From NCBI RefSeq assembly GCF_002878395.1, contig NC_061116.1, forward strand, positions 123,098,232 to 123,162,231: a stretch of DNA of 64,000 nucleotides, given 5' to 3'. A program made the position numbers and the translations under genes. Source of the DNA: Capsicum annuum (taxonomy: Eukaryota; Streptophyta; Magnoliopsida; Solanales; Solanaceae). The notes under the pieces were generated by a model. It saw only the letters and a list, made by a program, of their open reading frames with translations, was not told the DNA's origin and searched no databases. Below are positions 1 through 10,522 of this stretch, one piece after another; the stretch's first letter is position 1; each line of letters opens with the position of its first letter.

Positions 1-257
1 AAAAGGGCAATGTCCCATATTCAAAAAGAAAACTTATCTGAATACGACAACCAACTCCAATGAGTATGACATGCATTTTGGATTGAGCTGCCTGATCTTC
101 CTATTCAAACTCCCCATTTGTTGTTGATTTCGTGGCTTTTGCCGCTGCCCGCTTCTTCATATCCATTGGACTCATACATCACATTCAATTGACGTCATCT
201 TAAAAGACTTTTGTCAACAAATCTCTTTCTTTTCACTTTTCGCCTTTCTCTTAAACT

Positions 258-535
258 CTCCATCGCCTTACGGTGTCCGTGAGGGTTTTCACCAATAAGA
301 CTCTCTCATTTTTATTTCTCTCCACTCACCATCGCCTTATGGTGCCCGCAAAGGTTTTCAGCAATAAGGCTCTCTTATTTTTGTATTTCTCTCAACTCAC
401 CATCTCCTTATGGTGCCTGCAAAGGTTTTCACCAATAAGACTCTCTCATTTTCATTTTCTCTCAATACAACATCGCCTTATGGTGCCTGCAAAGGTTTTC
501 ACCAATAAGACTCTCATTTTTGTATTTCTTTCCTG
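258..535. repeat. Tandem array, four units of about 69 bp, in the 3' UTR of the Tat element
   Basis: Four consecutive units start near 258, 326, 397 and 467. Each contains a core like ATCGCCTTATGGTGCC followed by AAAGGTTTTCACCAATAAG and a T-rich tail. The units differ by a few substitutions and small indels. The array lies downstream of the integrase stop on the minus strand, in the untranslated region before the 3' LTR. Tat elements are known for such variable 3' UTR arrays. Confidence 0.85.
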
Positions 536-790
536 ATTTCTTATGCCGAGGGAGACAAGCGGTACTTCACAATGTATCATCATATCCATTGCATGCTTAG
601 CCTTAACATTATCAAAAATTGATCTAAAGGACTTTCTTTGGTTGTAACTTGGCTTTTGGTTAGGGTTAGAAAAGATGGTAAGGGGCTTAAATGACACTTG
701 AAGTGGGGGTGGGACTTACAACTTTTGTAATCGACTCAAACAACACATTAACTCATGTCCCAGTTTTGTTGACTGGGTGAATCTTAAATC

Positions 791-870
791 TTTATTTGGT
801 TGGACCGAGCCCAAAATAGGGCAGCCTACGTATCTCACTCCCGAGAGAGGAGAATCAGGTCACACGTAGT
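791..870 (-). other. Conserved palindromic 3'-end motif of Tat elements, copy 1
   Basis: The plus strand reads GGCAGCCTACGTATC, then about 20 variable bases, then GAATCAGGTCACACGTAGTTC. The CTACGT and ACGTAG words could pair as the stem of a hairpin. Related copies lie at 19740-19790 and 21675-21735, in each case downstream of a minus-strand gag or pol body. The conservation suggests a function in the RNA of the element, such as 3' processing or packaging, but that is inference. Confidence 0.6.
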
Positions 871-1140
871 TCCATCAGCTTGTTCTTTGTTTTGATTTGA
901 TTTTGATTTGATTTTTTTTTAATTTTTTTGAACTCTTTCTTTTATTCTTATTTTCTTGACATTTATCTTTGACTCTATTTTGATTCCAAAAGAGGGGTAT
1001 GAAAGAAAAATAAAATGAAGCTCAAATGGGTAAACAAAGGATGACACCATGTTTGGATAGAAGAATAAAATGCCTTCATCATGTCAATCTTCAAAAATGC
1101 AAGTACTAAACATACAATAAAATCAACAAAGGATCAAATA
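871..1140. other. Non-coding 3' UTR of the Tat element
   Basis: T-rich and then A-rich sequence between the palindromic motif and the integrase stop. No open frame or further repeat is recognised. The similar stretch 536-790 is also featureless apart from its position in the 3' UTR. Confidence 0.5.
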
Positions 1141-2775
1141 TCATACATAATATATTTTAACCGCATCAACATTGATAGCCATTTCTGCCATTTTGTCTTC
1201 AATATCTGTCAAATATAAGGCTCCATTGGGCAACACTTTCTTCACAACAAAGGGACCTTGCCAGTTAGGGGAGAACTTGCCTTTTGCTTCAACCTGGTGA
1301 GGAAGGATACGTCTCAATACCAACTGACCAACTTCAAAATTCCTGGGATGGACCTTTTTGTTATACGCTCGAGTCATCCTCCTCTGATACAACTGGCCAT
1401 GGCACACAGACGTTAGCCTTTTTTCCTCAATCAAACTCAAATATTCCAGTCGAGTTTTTACCCATTCGTCATCATCAATCTCTGCTTCTACAATGACTCG
1501 AAGAGAGGGAATTTTAACTTCTGCAGGGATGACTGCTTCTTTCCCATACACCAATAAATATGGAGTTGCCCCTGTTGAAGTACGAACAGTGGTGCGATAA
1601 CCTAGTAATGCAAATGGAAACTTTTCATGCCACTGTCTAGATCCTTGTACCATCTTTCGCAGTATCTTTTTTATATTCTTATTAGTGGCTTCTACAGCAC
1701 CATTGGCCTTTGGGAGATATGGAGTAGAATTTTGATGTGCGATCTTAAACTGTTGACATACTTCTTGCATCAAATGACTATTGAGATTGGCAGCATTGTC
1801 TGTAATGATCATCTTAGGAATTCCAAATCTACAAATGATATTGGCATGAACAAAATCTACCATAGCCTTCTTTGTTACTGACTTGAAAGTTACTGCTTCT
1901 ACCCACTTTGTAAAGTAGTCAATGGCTACCAAAATGAATCTATGCCCATTTGCTGCCTTCGGCTCAATCGGTCCAATCACATCCATTCCCCAAGCCACGA
2001 ACGGCCATGGAGCGGCCATTGCATGTAACTCAACAGGAGGAGAACATATTAGATTACCGTGTACCTGACATTGATGACACTTTCGAACAAATTGAATAGA
2101 ATCCTTTTCCATAGTAAGCCAGTAATAACCTGCTCGAAGAATCTTCTTTGACAAGACATGACCGTTCATATGTGACCCGCATACTCCAAAGTGTATTTCA
2201 ACCATGATTGCCGAGGCTTCTTTTGCATCTACACACCTCAAAAGTCCGAGATCTGGGGTTCTCTTATACAAGATTCCTCCACTTAAGAAAAATCCACTAG
2301 CCAAACGCCTAATAGTCCTTTTTTGATCATTGGTGGCATATGCTGGGTATTCTCCTGACTGAATGTACCGCTTGATATCCAAGAACCAAGGTTCTCCATC
2401 GAGCTCTTCTTCAACCGCATGCTTACTGTAATGCGGTTGAAGNNNNNNNNNNNNNNNNNNNNNNNNNNNNNNNNNNNNNNNNNNNNNNNNNNNNNNNNNN
2501 NNNNNNNNNNNNNNNNNNNNNNNNNNNNNNNNNNNNNNNNNNACCATGATTGCCGAGGCTTCTTTTGCATCTACACACCTCAAAAGTCCGAGATCTGGGG
2601 TTCTCTTATACAAGATTCCTCCACTTAAGAAAAATCCACTAGCCAAACGCCTAATAGTCCTTTTTTGATCATTGGTGGCATATGCTGGGTATTCTCCTGA
2701 CTGAATGTACCGCTTGATATCCAAGAACCAAGGTTCTCCATCGAGCTCTTCTTCAACCGCATTACAGTAAGCATG
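1141..2775 (-). pseudogene. Integrase of the Tat element (reading frame open; contains assembly gap 1)
   Basis: The integrase inserts element cDNA into host DNA. Reading from about 2220 down, it shows a zinc-binding region ending in KCHQC, then the catalytic triad: Asp in WGMDVIGPI, Asp in TDNAAN, and Glu in KANGAVEATNK. The C-terminal region with NWQGPFVV (GPF/Y-type module) follows, and the frame ends with VKIYYV and a stop at 1141. There is no chromodomain, as expected for Tat. From about 2420 down to the stop the frame is uninterrupted, which is unusual in an element whose RT and RNase H are broken. Above that, 220 bp coding for the region before the zinc finger is present twice around 100 N. 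This is an assembly artefact and not a protein repeat; the two copies are 342 bp apart, so the frame survives by chance. Upstream the frame is closed by a TAG at 2776-2778, where relatives probably have Gln. Confidence 0.88.
2443..2542. other. Assembly gap 1 (100 N) with duplicated, folded-back flanks
   Basis: The 220 bp at 2201-2420 recur identically, as far as I can read, at 2543-2762. The last 22 bases before the gap (2421-2442) are the reverse complement of 2751-2772, so the left contig ends in a small fold-back. A gap of exactly 100 N is a scaffolding convention, so the true sequence is probably a single copy with no missing bases. Confidence 0.95.
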
Positions 2776-3210
2776 CTAATCATGACTCTGTATATGCACT
2801 GGATCGATGTAGGCTTTATCAGGATGTTGGAGTATTGAAGACAGAGTGGCTAAAGCATCAGCAATTTCATTATGAATCCTTGGAATATGCCTAAATTTTA
2901 CTAACACAAACCACTGACATAGCTTCTGCAAGCATTGTCGATACGGGATGAGCTTCAAATCTCGAGTCTCCCAATTGCCTTGAATTTCATGGATGAGCAA
3001 ATCCGAATCTCCCAACACCAATAATTCTTGGACTCCCATATCAATAGCTAACCTTAAACCAAGAATGCAGACCTCATACTCTGCCATATTATTAGTACAG
3101 TAGAATCAAAGTTGTGCTATTACCGGGAAATATTGTCTCGATTTAGAGATAAGAACCGCACCTATTCTGACCCCCTTCATATTGACAGCTCCATCGAAAA
3201 ATAAACTCCA
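2776..3210 (-). pseudogene. Archaeal-type RNase H (second RNase H) of the Tat element
   Basis: This degrades RNA in RNA/DNA hybrids. On the minus strand it begins near the first catalytic Asp in SLFFDGA (about 3198), continues through NMAEYEVC (Glu), LGDSDLLIHEI (Asp) and HIPRIHNEIADALATL (Asp), and ends at 2776. This order, and the duplication of RNase H function next to the ordinary retrotransposon RNase H, define the Tat lineage. One in-frame TGA at 3106-3108 sits between IAQL and FYCTNN, where relatives usually have Arg (CGA). The terminal TAG at 2776 sits where Gln is expected. Both changes fit C to T transitions. The frame is otherwise continuous with RT above and integrase below. Confidence 0.85.
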
Positions 3211-3299
3211 ACCTGGATCAGTATCTATAACGACTTCATCAACACACGACACTTTTTCATCAGGAAAATATGTCTTTAATGGCTCGTACTCTTCGTCGA

Positions 3300-3618
3300 T
3301 GGGATTCTCAGCAAGATGATCTGCCAAGGCTTGGGCTTTCATGGCAGTTCGAGTCACATATACAATGTCGAACTCGGTAAGCAATATTTGCCACTTTGCC
3401 AATCGACCCATCGGCATAGGCTTCTGAAAGATATACTTCAAAGGATCCATGCGGGAGATGAGATAAGTAGTATAGGATGAGAGATAATGCTTCAACTTCT
3501 GTGCTACCCAAGTTAGGGCACAACACGTCCTTTCAAGAAGAGTATACCTGGCCTTATAAGTGGTGAACTTCTTGCTAAAATAATTAATAGCCTGCTCCTT
3601 TTTGCCTGTGACATCATG
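3300..3618 (-). pseudogene. RNase H domain attached to RT, Tat element
   Basis: Minus-strand coding sequence continuing in the RT frame after a TAA at 3619-3621. Recognisable blocks are the AINYFSKKF region, then LKHYLSSYTT, then MDPLKYIFQKP, and WQILLTEFDIVYV followed by QALADHLAENP, typical of the C-terminal half of Ty3/gypsy RNase H and its connection to the second RNase H. The N-terminal part, with the first catalytic Asp, lies near the end of the RT block where LYLSVMD is found. The stop at 3619 separates the two halves, so no complete polyprotein can be made. Confidence 0.8.
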
Positions 3619-5239
3619 TTAACCCAGGACACAACTGAAAAAATTGTCCATGACTGATAAATATAAGATCAAAGGCCTACCAGGCTCTGGGGGTACCAGC
3701 ACGGGCGGATTTGACAAATATCTTTTGATTCGATCGAACGCTTCCTGACATTCTTCAGTCCATTTTACCGTAGCACTCTTTTTCAGCAACTTGAATATGG
3801 GCTCATAAGTGGTCGTGAGTTGAGCAATAAACCTGCTAATGTAGTTTAGTCTACCAAGCAAACTCATCACCTTCGTTCTATTTTTGGGCGGGGGCAAATC
3901 CTGAATGGCTTTGATTTTTGAGGGATCCAATTCAATTCCCCGACGGCTGACTACAAACCCCAACAGCTTTCCAGACAGAACTCCAAATACACATTTTGCC
4001 GGGTTGAGTTTGAGATTATACCTGCAAAGCCTTTCAAAGAACTTTCTTAAATCTTTAACATGGTCGGCCTGACTTTTTGACTTAATAATCACATCATCCA
4101 CGTAGACCTCAATCTCCTTATGCATCATATCATGAAACATAGTGGTCATGGCTCTCATATATGTTTCTCCAGCATTCTTTAAATCGAACGGCATTACTCG
4201 ATAACAATAAGTTCCCTTTGGTGTGATAAAAGACGTCTTCTCTGCATCGTCGTCATCCATAATGATCTGGTGATATCCGGTATAGCAATCCACAAAAGAG
4301 GCAACCTCGTGTTTAGCACAGTTGTCTAACAAAATATGGATGTTGGGCAATGGAAAATCATCTTTCGGACTCGCTCTGTTTAAATTACGGTAATCAACAC
4401 ACACTCGAATTTTGCCATCTTTCTTTGGTACGGGAACAACATTGGATAACCACATGGATAGCGAGCCACTCGAATTACTTTGGCTTCAAGTTGTTTCATG
4501 ATTTCCTCTTTAATTTTAATACTTACATACGTTTTAAACTTCCTCAACTTCTGTTTGACAGGAGGGAACGCGGGATCAATTGGCAATTTGTGAGCCACTA
4601 ATTCAGTGCTTAAACCAGGCATATCATCATAAGACCATGCAAAAACATCCTTATAATCCATTAATGCTTGAATCATTTCATCTTTTAGCTGTGGCAAAAC
4701 ATGTACACTGATTTTAGTTTCCCTAACATCAAGAAGATGTTAGGGANNNNNNNNNNNNNNNNNNNNNNNNNNNNNNNNNNNNNNNNNNNNNNNNNNNNNN
4801 NNNNNNNNNNNNNNNNNNNNNNNNNNNNNNNNNNNNNNNNNNNNNNTTCTGTTTGACAGGAGGGAACGCGGGATCAATTGGCAATTTGTGAGCCACTAAT
4901 TCAGTGCTTAAACCAGGCATATCATCATAAGACCATGCAAAAACATCCTTATAATCCATTAATGCTTGAATCATTTCATCTTTTAGCTGTGGCAAAACAT
5001 GTACACTGATTTTAGTTTCCCTAACATCTTCTTGATCCCCTAGATTTATTGGCTCAGTCTCATTCAAATTTGGATTCGGTTTGTCTTCAAACTGTTCCAA
5101 CTCTTTGCTTATTTCTTCTAGTGCTTCTTCTTCATTATATTCTCCTTCTTACTTCATTACATCTTGATTAGTTTGGATTTTAAGATTAGTCTGAAAATTC
5201 CGCATGCATGTCATGTCATTAGAATCAGCATAAAGAGAA
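3619..5239 (-). pseudogene. Reverse transcriptase exon of the Tat element, one frameshift, one gap
   Basis: RNA-directed DNA polymerase. The N-terminal linker runs from the probable splice acceptor at 5240 and shows an acidic region and the AWSYDDMPG block. RT proper has VPKKDGKIRVCVDYRNLN, then MPFDLKNAGETYMRAM and the catalytic YVDD (EIEVYVDDVIIKSK, about 4096-4107), with KCVFGVLSGKLLGF and LLGRLNYISRFI following. A one-base loss near 4447, between RVARYP and WLSNVV, breaks the frame. A TAA lies at 3619-3621 and another in the linker near 5147. Gap 2 duplicates 182 bp of the linker. The YVDD catalytic motif is retained. Confidence 0.88.
4747..4846. other. Assembly gap 2 (100 N) with duplicated, folded-back flanks
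   Basis: The 182 bp at 4549-4730 recur at 4847-5028, and the 16 bases just before the N run (4731-4746) are the reverse complement of 5018-5033. The architecture is the same as at gap 1. The two copies are 298 bp apart, not a multiple of three, so any translation across the gap is artificially shifted. Collapsing the duplicate restores one frame through this part of RT. Confidence 0.95.
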
Positions 5240-5416
5240 CTGTGTAAAAAAGAAAAACAAAATATATTAGACACGGAACAAAAGGGATATTGCATTTCAT
5301 TAAATAAAAGATAGAAGGGTTTAAACATAGACGTCAACATAACATAAACAAACTAAAATCCAAATTACAACCCTGAAATAACTCGGATAAACAGAAAGAA
5401 AAACAAAATAAACTAC
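5240..5416 (-). other. Probable 177-bp intron between G-patch and RT of the Tat element
   Basis: On the minus strand a donor GTAGTT starts at 5416 and an acceptor ends at 5240 after a pyrimidine-rich tract (TTTTTTACACAG). The upstream exon ends two bases into a codon and the downstream exon supplies the third, which puts the G-patch frame directly into the RT frame (5238 and 5100 are in phase). Without splicing, the G-patch frame stops at 5413. Ogre-type Tat elements are known to splice an intron between their gag-pro and RT regions. Splicing itself is not shown here. Confidence 0.65.
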
Positions 5417-5841
5417 CAAAACTCCCTCCTGATGGGGAGAGAAATGACTTCCCAATTATTGAGCTGGACAGCTGGACCTATGACTTGCACGTCTGCCATA
5501 CTGGTACCTTCTCCTGCTTCGACCATATCAACTTCAATACAAAGGTTCTGAAAGTCATCAACTAATTCAACCTCAAATTCCACATGTTTCGTGACACCGC
5601 TCTTAACAAATGATTCACTGAGTTGTGGTATTGGGCGAGGGAGTGACCATGTTTCCTTTTTCCTTCCCTTGGTTTTCTTCAGATCTTCAGCCGTAGGCTC
5701 AAATCCCAGACCAAATGTGCCCATGTTCTCACTCGGATATATGGGATGAACTATACCGTGCAAAGATGCTCCCAAACACTTTCCTGGCTCAAATCCGTAT
5801 TTCCAAAGTTCACTCACCATCATGATAGAAGCCGAAGACAA
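5417..5841 (-). pseudogene. G-patch domain between protease and RT
   Basis: On the minus strand the glycine-rich signature LWKYGFEPGKCLGASLHGI fits the G-patch consensus (aromatic-Gly, then Gly-Lys-x-Leu-Gly, then a late Gly-Ile). G-patch domains bind nucleic acid or activate RNA helicases, and some retroviruses carry one at the protease C-terminus. Here it follows the protease by about 80 residues and precedes the intron. The tail after it has KKTKGRKKE and an acidic stretch. A stop and a frame change separate it from the protease, so this copy is not functional. I am confident of the domain; its role in the element is unknown. Confidence 0.75.
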
Positions 5842-7205
5842 TTGTGGTCCCGGTATAGCCTGTCATTCAAGGATACGATTCACTGGCACTGTATCAAAAA
5901 TTTGATAAACGAATATCTCCTTTACGTTATTTGCTTCAATAAGAGATAAGGGAGAATCTTCGTAGGCTGACAAATCTCCTTCACCATGAATAACTACTTC
6001 TTGCCTGTCATGCTTAAACTTAATCATTTGGTGTAGTGTAGATGCAACTGCTTTGGCCTTGTGATCTATGGCCTTCCCAACAACAGATTATAAGAGGATT
6101 CTACATTCAATACTTGAAACTCTATGGCGAACTCAACAGGCCCTATGGTCAACATTAGTTCTATTTCGCCAATGGAATTTGATTTTGCACCATCAAAAGC
6201 CCTAACACATACATTGTTGGGCCTGATCCTGTCAGCACCAATATTCAAATTTTGCAAAGTAGAAATAGGGCAGATATTTGCACCTGAACCTCCATCAATC
6301 ATAACATGAGTGACGTAGAAATCTTCATACTTCACTGTAATGTAAAGGCCCCGATTATGCCCTGTACCTTCAACAGGCAATTCATCGTCAGAAAAAATGA
6401 TCCGATTGACCTCAAAGATTTTTCCAACCATTTTCTCAAGTTGGTTGATTGCAATCTCCCTTAGAACATATGCTTCATTTAATACCTTCAGTAAAACATC
6501 ATGATGCTCCTTGGAGTGCAACAGTAAAGATAAAAGGGAAATTTGAGCAGGGGTTTTCTTCAACTGGTCTAATACTGAATACTCTGGCAACTTCATATTT
6601 TTCAAAAATTCTTCGGCTTCCTCTTTGATGATAGGCCTTTTGATAGATGACGGTCCACTCGTCGTTGGCTTGGACTTTCTTAAGCTTTCAGGCATGAAGC
6701 ATCTTCCTGACCTAGTCAAACCCCTTACCTCATCTACATCTTCCACAACTTCTTTCCCGTTATAGGTCATCACAGTCTGCCTATAATTATAGGGAACTCT
6801 TTTCGTATCAACTATCGGAGGCTGGGTCACCAGTTTGAGGACAATAGGTGCTGCCAGTGCTCCTTTCACCGTCAAGATGGGCTGACTCAGAGCTCCCACC
6901 ACTGTCAACTTAGGTTTATCCTGACTTGAATCAACATTCCTTATGGCGCCTTGTACTGTGATCAGGGGTTTCTTTGTTCTTTCTTGGGCTTTATCTTCTC
7001 TCATTCCTTCCTGGTTCAGTGACATTACTTTCAAAGACTCTGCTACATTCACCGATTTCTCTTCAGTGGTCTGTATCTTGACAATAGGCTTATAACCCCT
7101 CGAAGACTCTTTCCCATCATATATCAATTCTAACATATTGGCTTCAGCATGGGTTGGTAGCGGATTCTGGTTAATGTTTGGACCCTCTGGGGCCTGGACC
7201 AGCAT
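5842..7205 (-). pseudogene. Aspartic protease region of the Tat element
   Basis: About 380 residues open from 7205 to 6066, then a broken tail to 5842. The N-terminal two thirds is a low-conservation linker rich in Lys, Pro and Thr with the repeated word TV(Q/V/K)GA. The protease core is near the end: MIDGGSGANICPIS holds the active-site Asp (the usual Asp-Ser/Thr-Gly reads Asp-Gly-Gly), followed by a flap region and the closing NLLLGRP. A TAG at 7206-7208 separates it from gag, and a frame change near 6066 breaks the C-terminal part. The enzyme would cut the Gag-Pol polyprotein. Confidence 0.82.
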
Positions 7206-7738
7206 CTAATTTGTGTCAATTAAATCTTGGACAGCTCTCTTTAAATGCCAGCATTTCTCAATATCATGACCTGGTATATCAGAATAGTACGCACACCTTA
7301 AAGAATAATCGAGATTCCTCGGCGGTGAATTTGAAAGCCTTCCTTGAATTGGGCCTAAAACCTTCAACTTTCTCAACCTATCAAACAAGCTAGCATATAA
7401 CTCCCCAAGAGGTGTGAATTGGTTTTTGACCGCCTTCTAATTCTTATACTCAGGCCTAGGCTGAAAACTGGGTCTGGAGGGGTTTTGGTAATTTGGTGGA
7501 GCGAATGGGCAATTTTGTGGAGCTTGAGCGCGCCATTACTGGTAAGAAGGGGTTTGGGCATATGGCTGCACACTATATACTGGGCACGGTGGTGGTGGGA
7601 TGGAATATAAAGGGTTTTGTGGAGGGTAGTAATGGTGGGGAGGAATATATGGAGCTTGGGTGTAGATTTGGGCTTGGGATTGGGGATAGGGGCGAGGTGG
7701 TCTTTTGGGATAGAAATGGGTTCCAGCTACGACAGTCG
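7206..7738 (-). pseudogene. C-terminal Gag region with zinc-knuckle-like motif
   Basis: On the minus strand the end of Gag shows LRKLKVLGPIQGR and then the CAYYSDIPGHDIEKC block, with Cys, His and Cys in place, followed by HLKRAVQDLID. This is the nucleic-acid-binding end of Tat Gag proteins. The preceding 7389-7738 is the Pro- and Gln-rich linker with a PNYQNPSRP-like run. It is split over frames by a stop and indels. Confidence 0.7.
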
Positions 7739-8290
7739 CTACATCCTCTTTCTTCTTTTTGCCTCCAAATACACCAGATCCACCTGAATCGCTTGTGTGG
7801 TAGCTTTTAATGTGGAAAAACTCACTATTCGGTCGGTCTTAATTCCGTCCTCTATCATCTCCCCCATTTTGAGAACTTCCATAAAAGATTTTCCCATTGC
7901 CGGAAGTAAATGCTGAAAATAGGTCTCATCCTGCGCCTGAATGAAAACTTCTACCAACTTACTTTCTTTCATTGGAGGCTTTACCCTGGCGGCCTGTTCA
8001 CGCCACCTTATCGCGTATTCCCTAAAACCTTCAATGTTATTTTTCTTCATGTTGACCAAGGATTTTTCGTCCGGAATTAGGTCGATGTTGTACTGAAAAT
8101 GTTGAACAAATTCAGAAGCCAAATCATCCCAGCTGTTCCATTTATCGATATCTCGATCGATAAACCATTCTGAGGCCAGATCTGAAAGACTCTCGCCAAA
8201 GAAGGCCATGAGCAGTTCTTCCTTTCCTCCTGCAGCCCTCAACTGGTTGTAATAACGTCTCAAGTGGTCATTTATTTCAAGCGTACCTGC
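7739..8290 (-). pseudogene. Gag (retrotransposon capsid domain), N-terminally truncated
   Basis: The capsid-forming domain: HLRRYYNQL, then GGKEELLMAFFGESLSDLA, WFIDRDIDKWNSWDDLASEF, and the block with FREYAIRWREQAARV, characteristic of plant gypsy Gag (retrotrans_gag family). The protein normally starts several hundred residues earlier. Here the homology stops at about 8290, in the GDP-HLR region, and the next sequence is unrelated. The truncation therefore removes the Gag N-terminus, primer binding site and 5' LTR. Confidence 0.85.
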
Positions 8291-10432
8291 AGTTTATCAA
8301 TAGTTATTGGGGATTTCAGTAATCCATCATCTTCTACAACTATAGTTAGATTTCTCATACGCCACTCAAAATGATGCACCACGTACAGAAAAGGGTAAAA
8401 ACTTCCATCATATTTTCGTGAATTATACATGTTGTATAGCTAATAGCATGTACATTTGCTTCTACTTATGCAATGTATTTTTCATATGTGAACTACATTA
8501 AATACATGGATTCACATTTGGTTTGTATTTGACGTTTGTCAATAGCACTAATGACTACATGTGCCTATGAGAGGAAATCATTCAACAACCATCTTGAATC
8601 AATCACAGAGAAGCAATTTACGACTATATCAAGTAAGGTGAAAAAAGGTAGAAAAAGCTCATAATAAAAAAGGTAGAAAAAGCTCATAATAGGATTACCA
8701 ACACAGTTAATTTTGAAAAATGTGTTTTGTGACTTTGTTGCATTATGTATTTGTTTTCTTTGGTTTAACTCAACACGATGAGTGCGTTTTCTACTTTTGT
8801 CTATCAGGGAATTCGTTATCAAATAAATAGATTGATATAATTCATATACAAAAGCCAATTGATGTTGTTGAATCAATATGCATGATCAAGAATTCAAGTT
8901 AGTTAATTCTGCAACATCTCTTTCAACAAATTTATGCTGATTGATGAAGAGTCTATGTATACCAATGTTTACTCCAAGAGATTTTCCCAATTCATGTTTG
9001 CAAGAGATTGGGATTCTCAGTCAGGTTTTGATATATCATATACAAAACAAAGGAGCTTATGTTAGTCCTGCACCTTGTGTTAGGATTTATGCTTTCTTAA
9101 CAATATTGAAGACAATTTAGTTGAACCACAAGAAAGCATTAGTTTTTTTACATCACTACGATTTAGCACAATTTCTTATACATCTTATGCAGATCTTTTC
9201 TTTTGTCCAGAATAAAATTGGTGAATATTAACAAAGAACATGAATAGTAGGAATAGGCTCTAGAAGAAGTTTGTTGGATTATTGAAGTCAGGGAACTTTC
9301 TATGTTATGCGAGAGATTATCGCTTTAATTTTTTATATTTTAGGTGTTGTTTTTTTTTTAGTACACGGTATCATATTTTGCTCCTGTAATCATTTTTTCT
9401 CATCTTGTTCCTCTTTGTTGAGGAAGCATATTTTTAAAAGTTAAAGCTCGGAGGCATTCTAAGAAAATGACATGATACCTTAATCTGAAGATAACCAAAT
9501 TGAAAATTCGAAAGAAATAAATATAGAGCATTTCATTTAGATTTTGCTTCCGACTTCTACTTGCTTTTCTATTTGAAGTTTCATCGTCATGCTTTTAGAT
9601 GACTTGAAAATGAAAATGAAAAGCGAGTTAAGTAGTTTTGTTCGTGTTGGTATCCAGGTAATTTGAGTTTATAAAATAATTACTTCCTTCAATATTTTCT
9701 TGTGTGCCCTGTAATTTTTAAACTAAAATTTTCTTATATTAATTGTATGGTTCTTTTCCTACTTATTATTGCAGCAGAATAATAACATGGTTTTTCTATC
9801 ACATGTCGTTAGTTAGGGAATGTTTAATTTTATATCTTTCTACTAGAAAAGTGAATTGAAATCAACTAACAAGGGCCAAGGACACAACAATTGTGTTGAA
9901 CTTGTAGCGGTAGAAAAATTTTCTATTTAAGGTTTTTTGGTCTTGAAAATGAAGTGATCATATTTGAGATGAGAAATTACCATATGTTATAATATTATAT
10001 TCATTGGTAATTTATTTTTATGGGCGTAAATTTATGATCAAATTGTACTAAATACAATCATGCAATACAGAGAACACATGATAATTTGTCAATATTTAGA
10101 TCGATCACTATCAGGTCATTTTAATGAAATACAATTCGGACGACATTGTTAACATATGAAGCAGTTATTGTGCAATGTTGTCTATATTGGATTTGATATT
10201 GCATGCATCATTGAGTATCTTCTTTCTCTGTTCTGCAAATCCATATTAGTACAATGATATTGATTAGTTAATTCTCGTATTTAGCAATACAAAGATAATC
10301 TTAATTAATTTTCACCCATATATGATATTCAGAATCTTATATAAAAATATATAAATAACATAAATACCAACTCTTTTGGATGTAACTACACTCTCTCTCA
10401 CTTGAATAGATGGTGAAAACCTTCTTTTACAA
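8291..10432. other. AT-rich DNA without recognisable gene or repeat
   Basis: About 2.1 kb with only short, scattered open frames and poly-T runs. I see no splice-linked coding blocks, no long inverted repeats, and no match to the duplicated unit further right. It may be unique host intergenic DNA or a very old element. The last bases (10403-10420) resemble 34091-34108, where the right copy of the tandem duplication starts, suggesting that the duplicated unit begins here. Confidence 0.4.
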
Positions 10433-10522
10433 TTTTTTTTGGTAACTAACATTTTATTAATCACCACTAGGAATTACATAACTGTAGCTGGTTTAAGACT
10501 CAACCTGCTACCGCTCAGTTTG

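Larger units (their letters stand above)
1..8290 (-). mobile_element. Ty3/gypsy retrotransposon, Tat/Ogre lineage, decayed and truncated
   Basis: On the minus strand the order is gag (8290-7206), aspartic protease (7205-5842), G-patch domain (5841-5417), probable intron (5416-5240), reverse transcriptase (5239-3620), RNase H (3618-3300), archaeal-type second RNase H (3210-2779) and integrase (2775-1141). A 3' untranslated region with a tandem array follows. The extra archaeal-type RNase H between RNase H and integrase, and the lack of a chromodomain, are hallmarks of the Tat branch of plant Ty3/gypsy elements. No 5' LTR follows the gag start: homology stops near 8290, so the element is 5'-truncated. 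The 3' LTR lies beyond or at the left window edge. Three in-frame stops and one frameshift in pol show that it is dead. Two assembly gaps lie inside it. Confidence 0.9.

Noticed and set aside
273..536. Plus-strand open frame of 87 codons with internal peptide repeats
   Set aside because: It is a read-through of the 69-bp tandem array in a 3' UTR. The periodicity explains the frame.
1141..2724. Internal duplication of about 70 residues in integrase as a real domain repeat
   Set aside because: The repeat is exact and flanks a 100-N gap with a fold-back end, so it is an assembly artefact.
8565..8876. Minus-strand 103-codon frame in the unassigned region
   Set aside because: Low-complexity, Phe/Tyr-rich product, no motif, no splice partner; expected by chance in AT-rich DNA.
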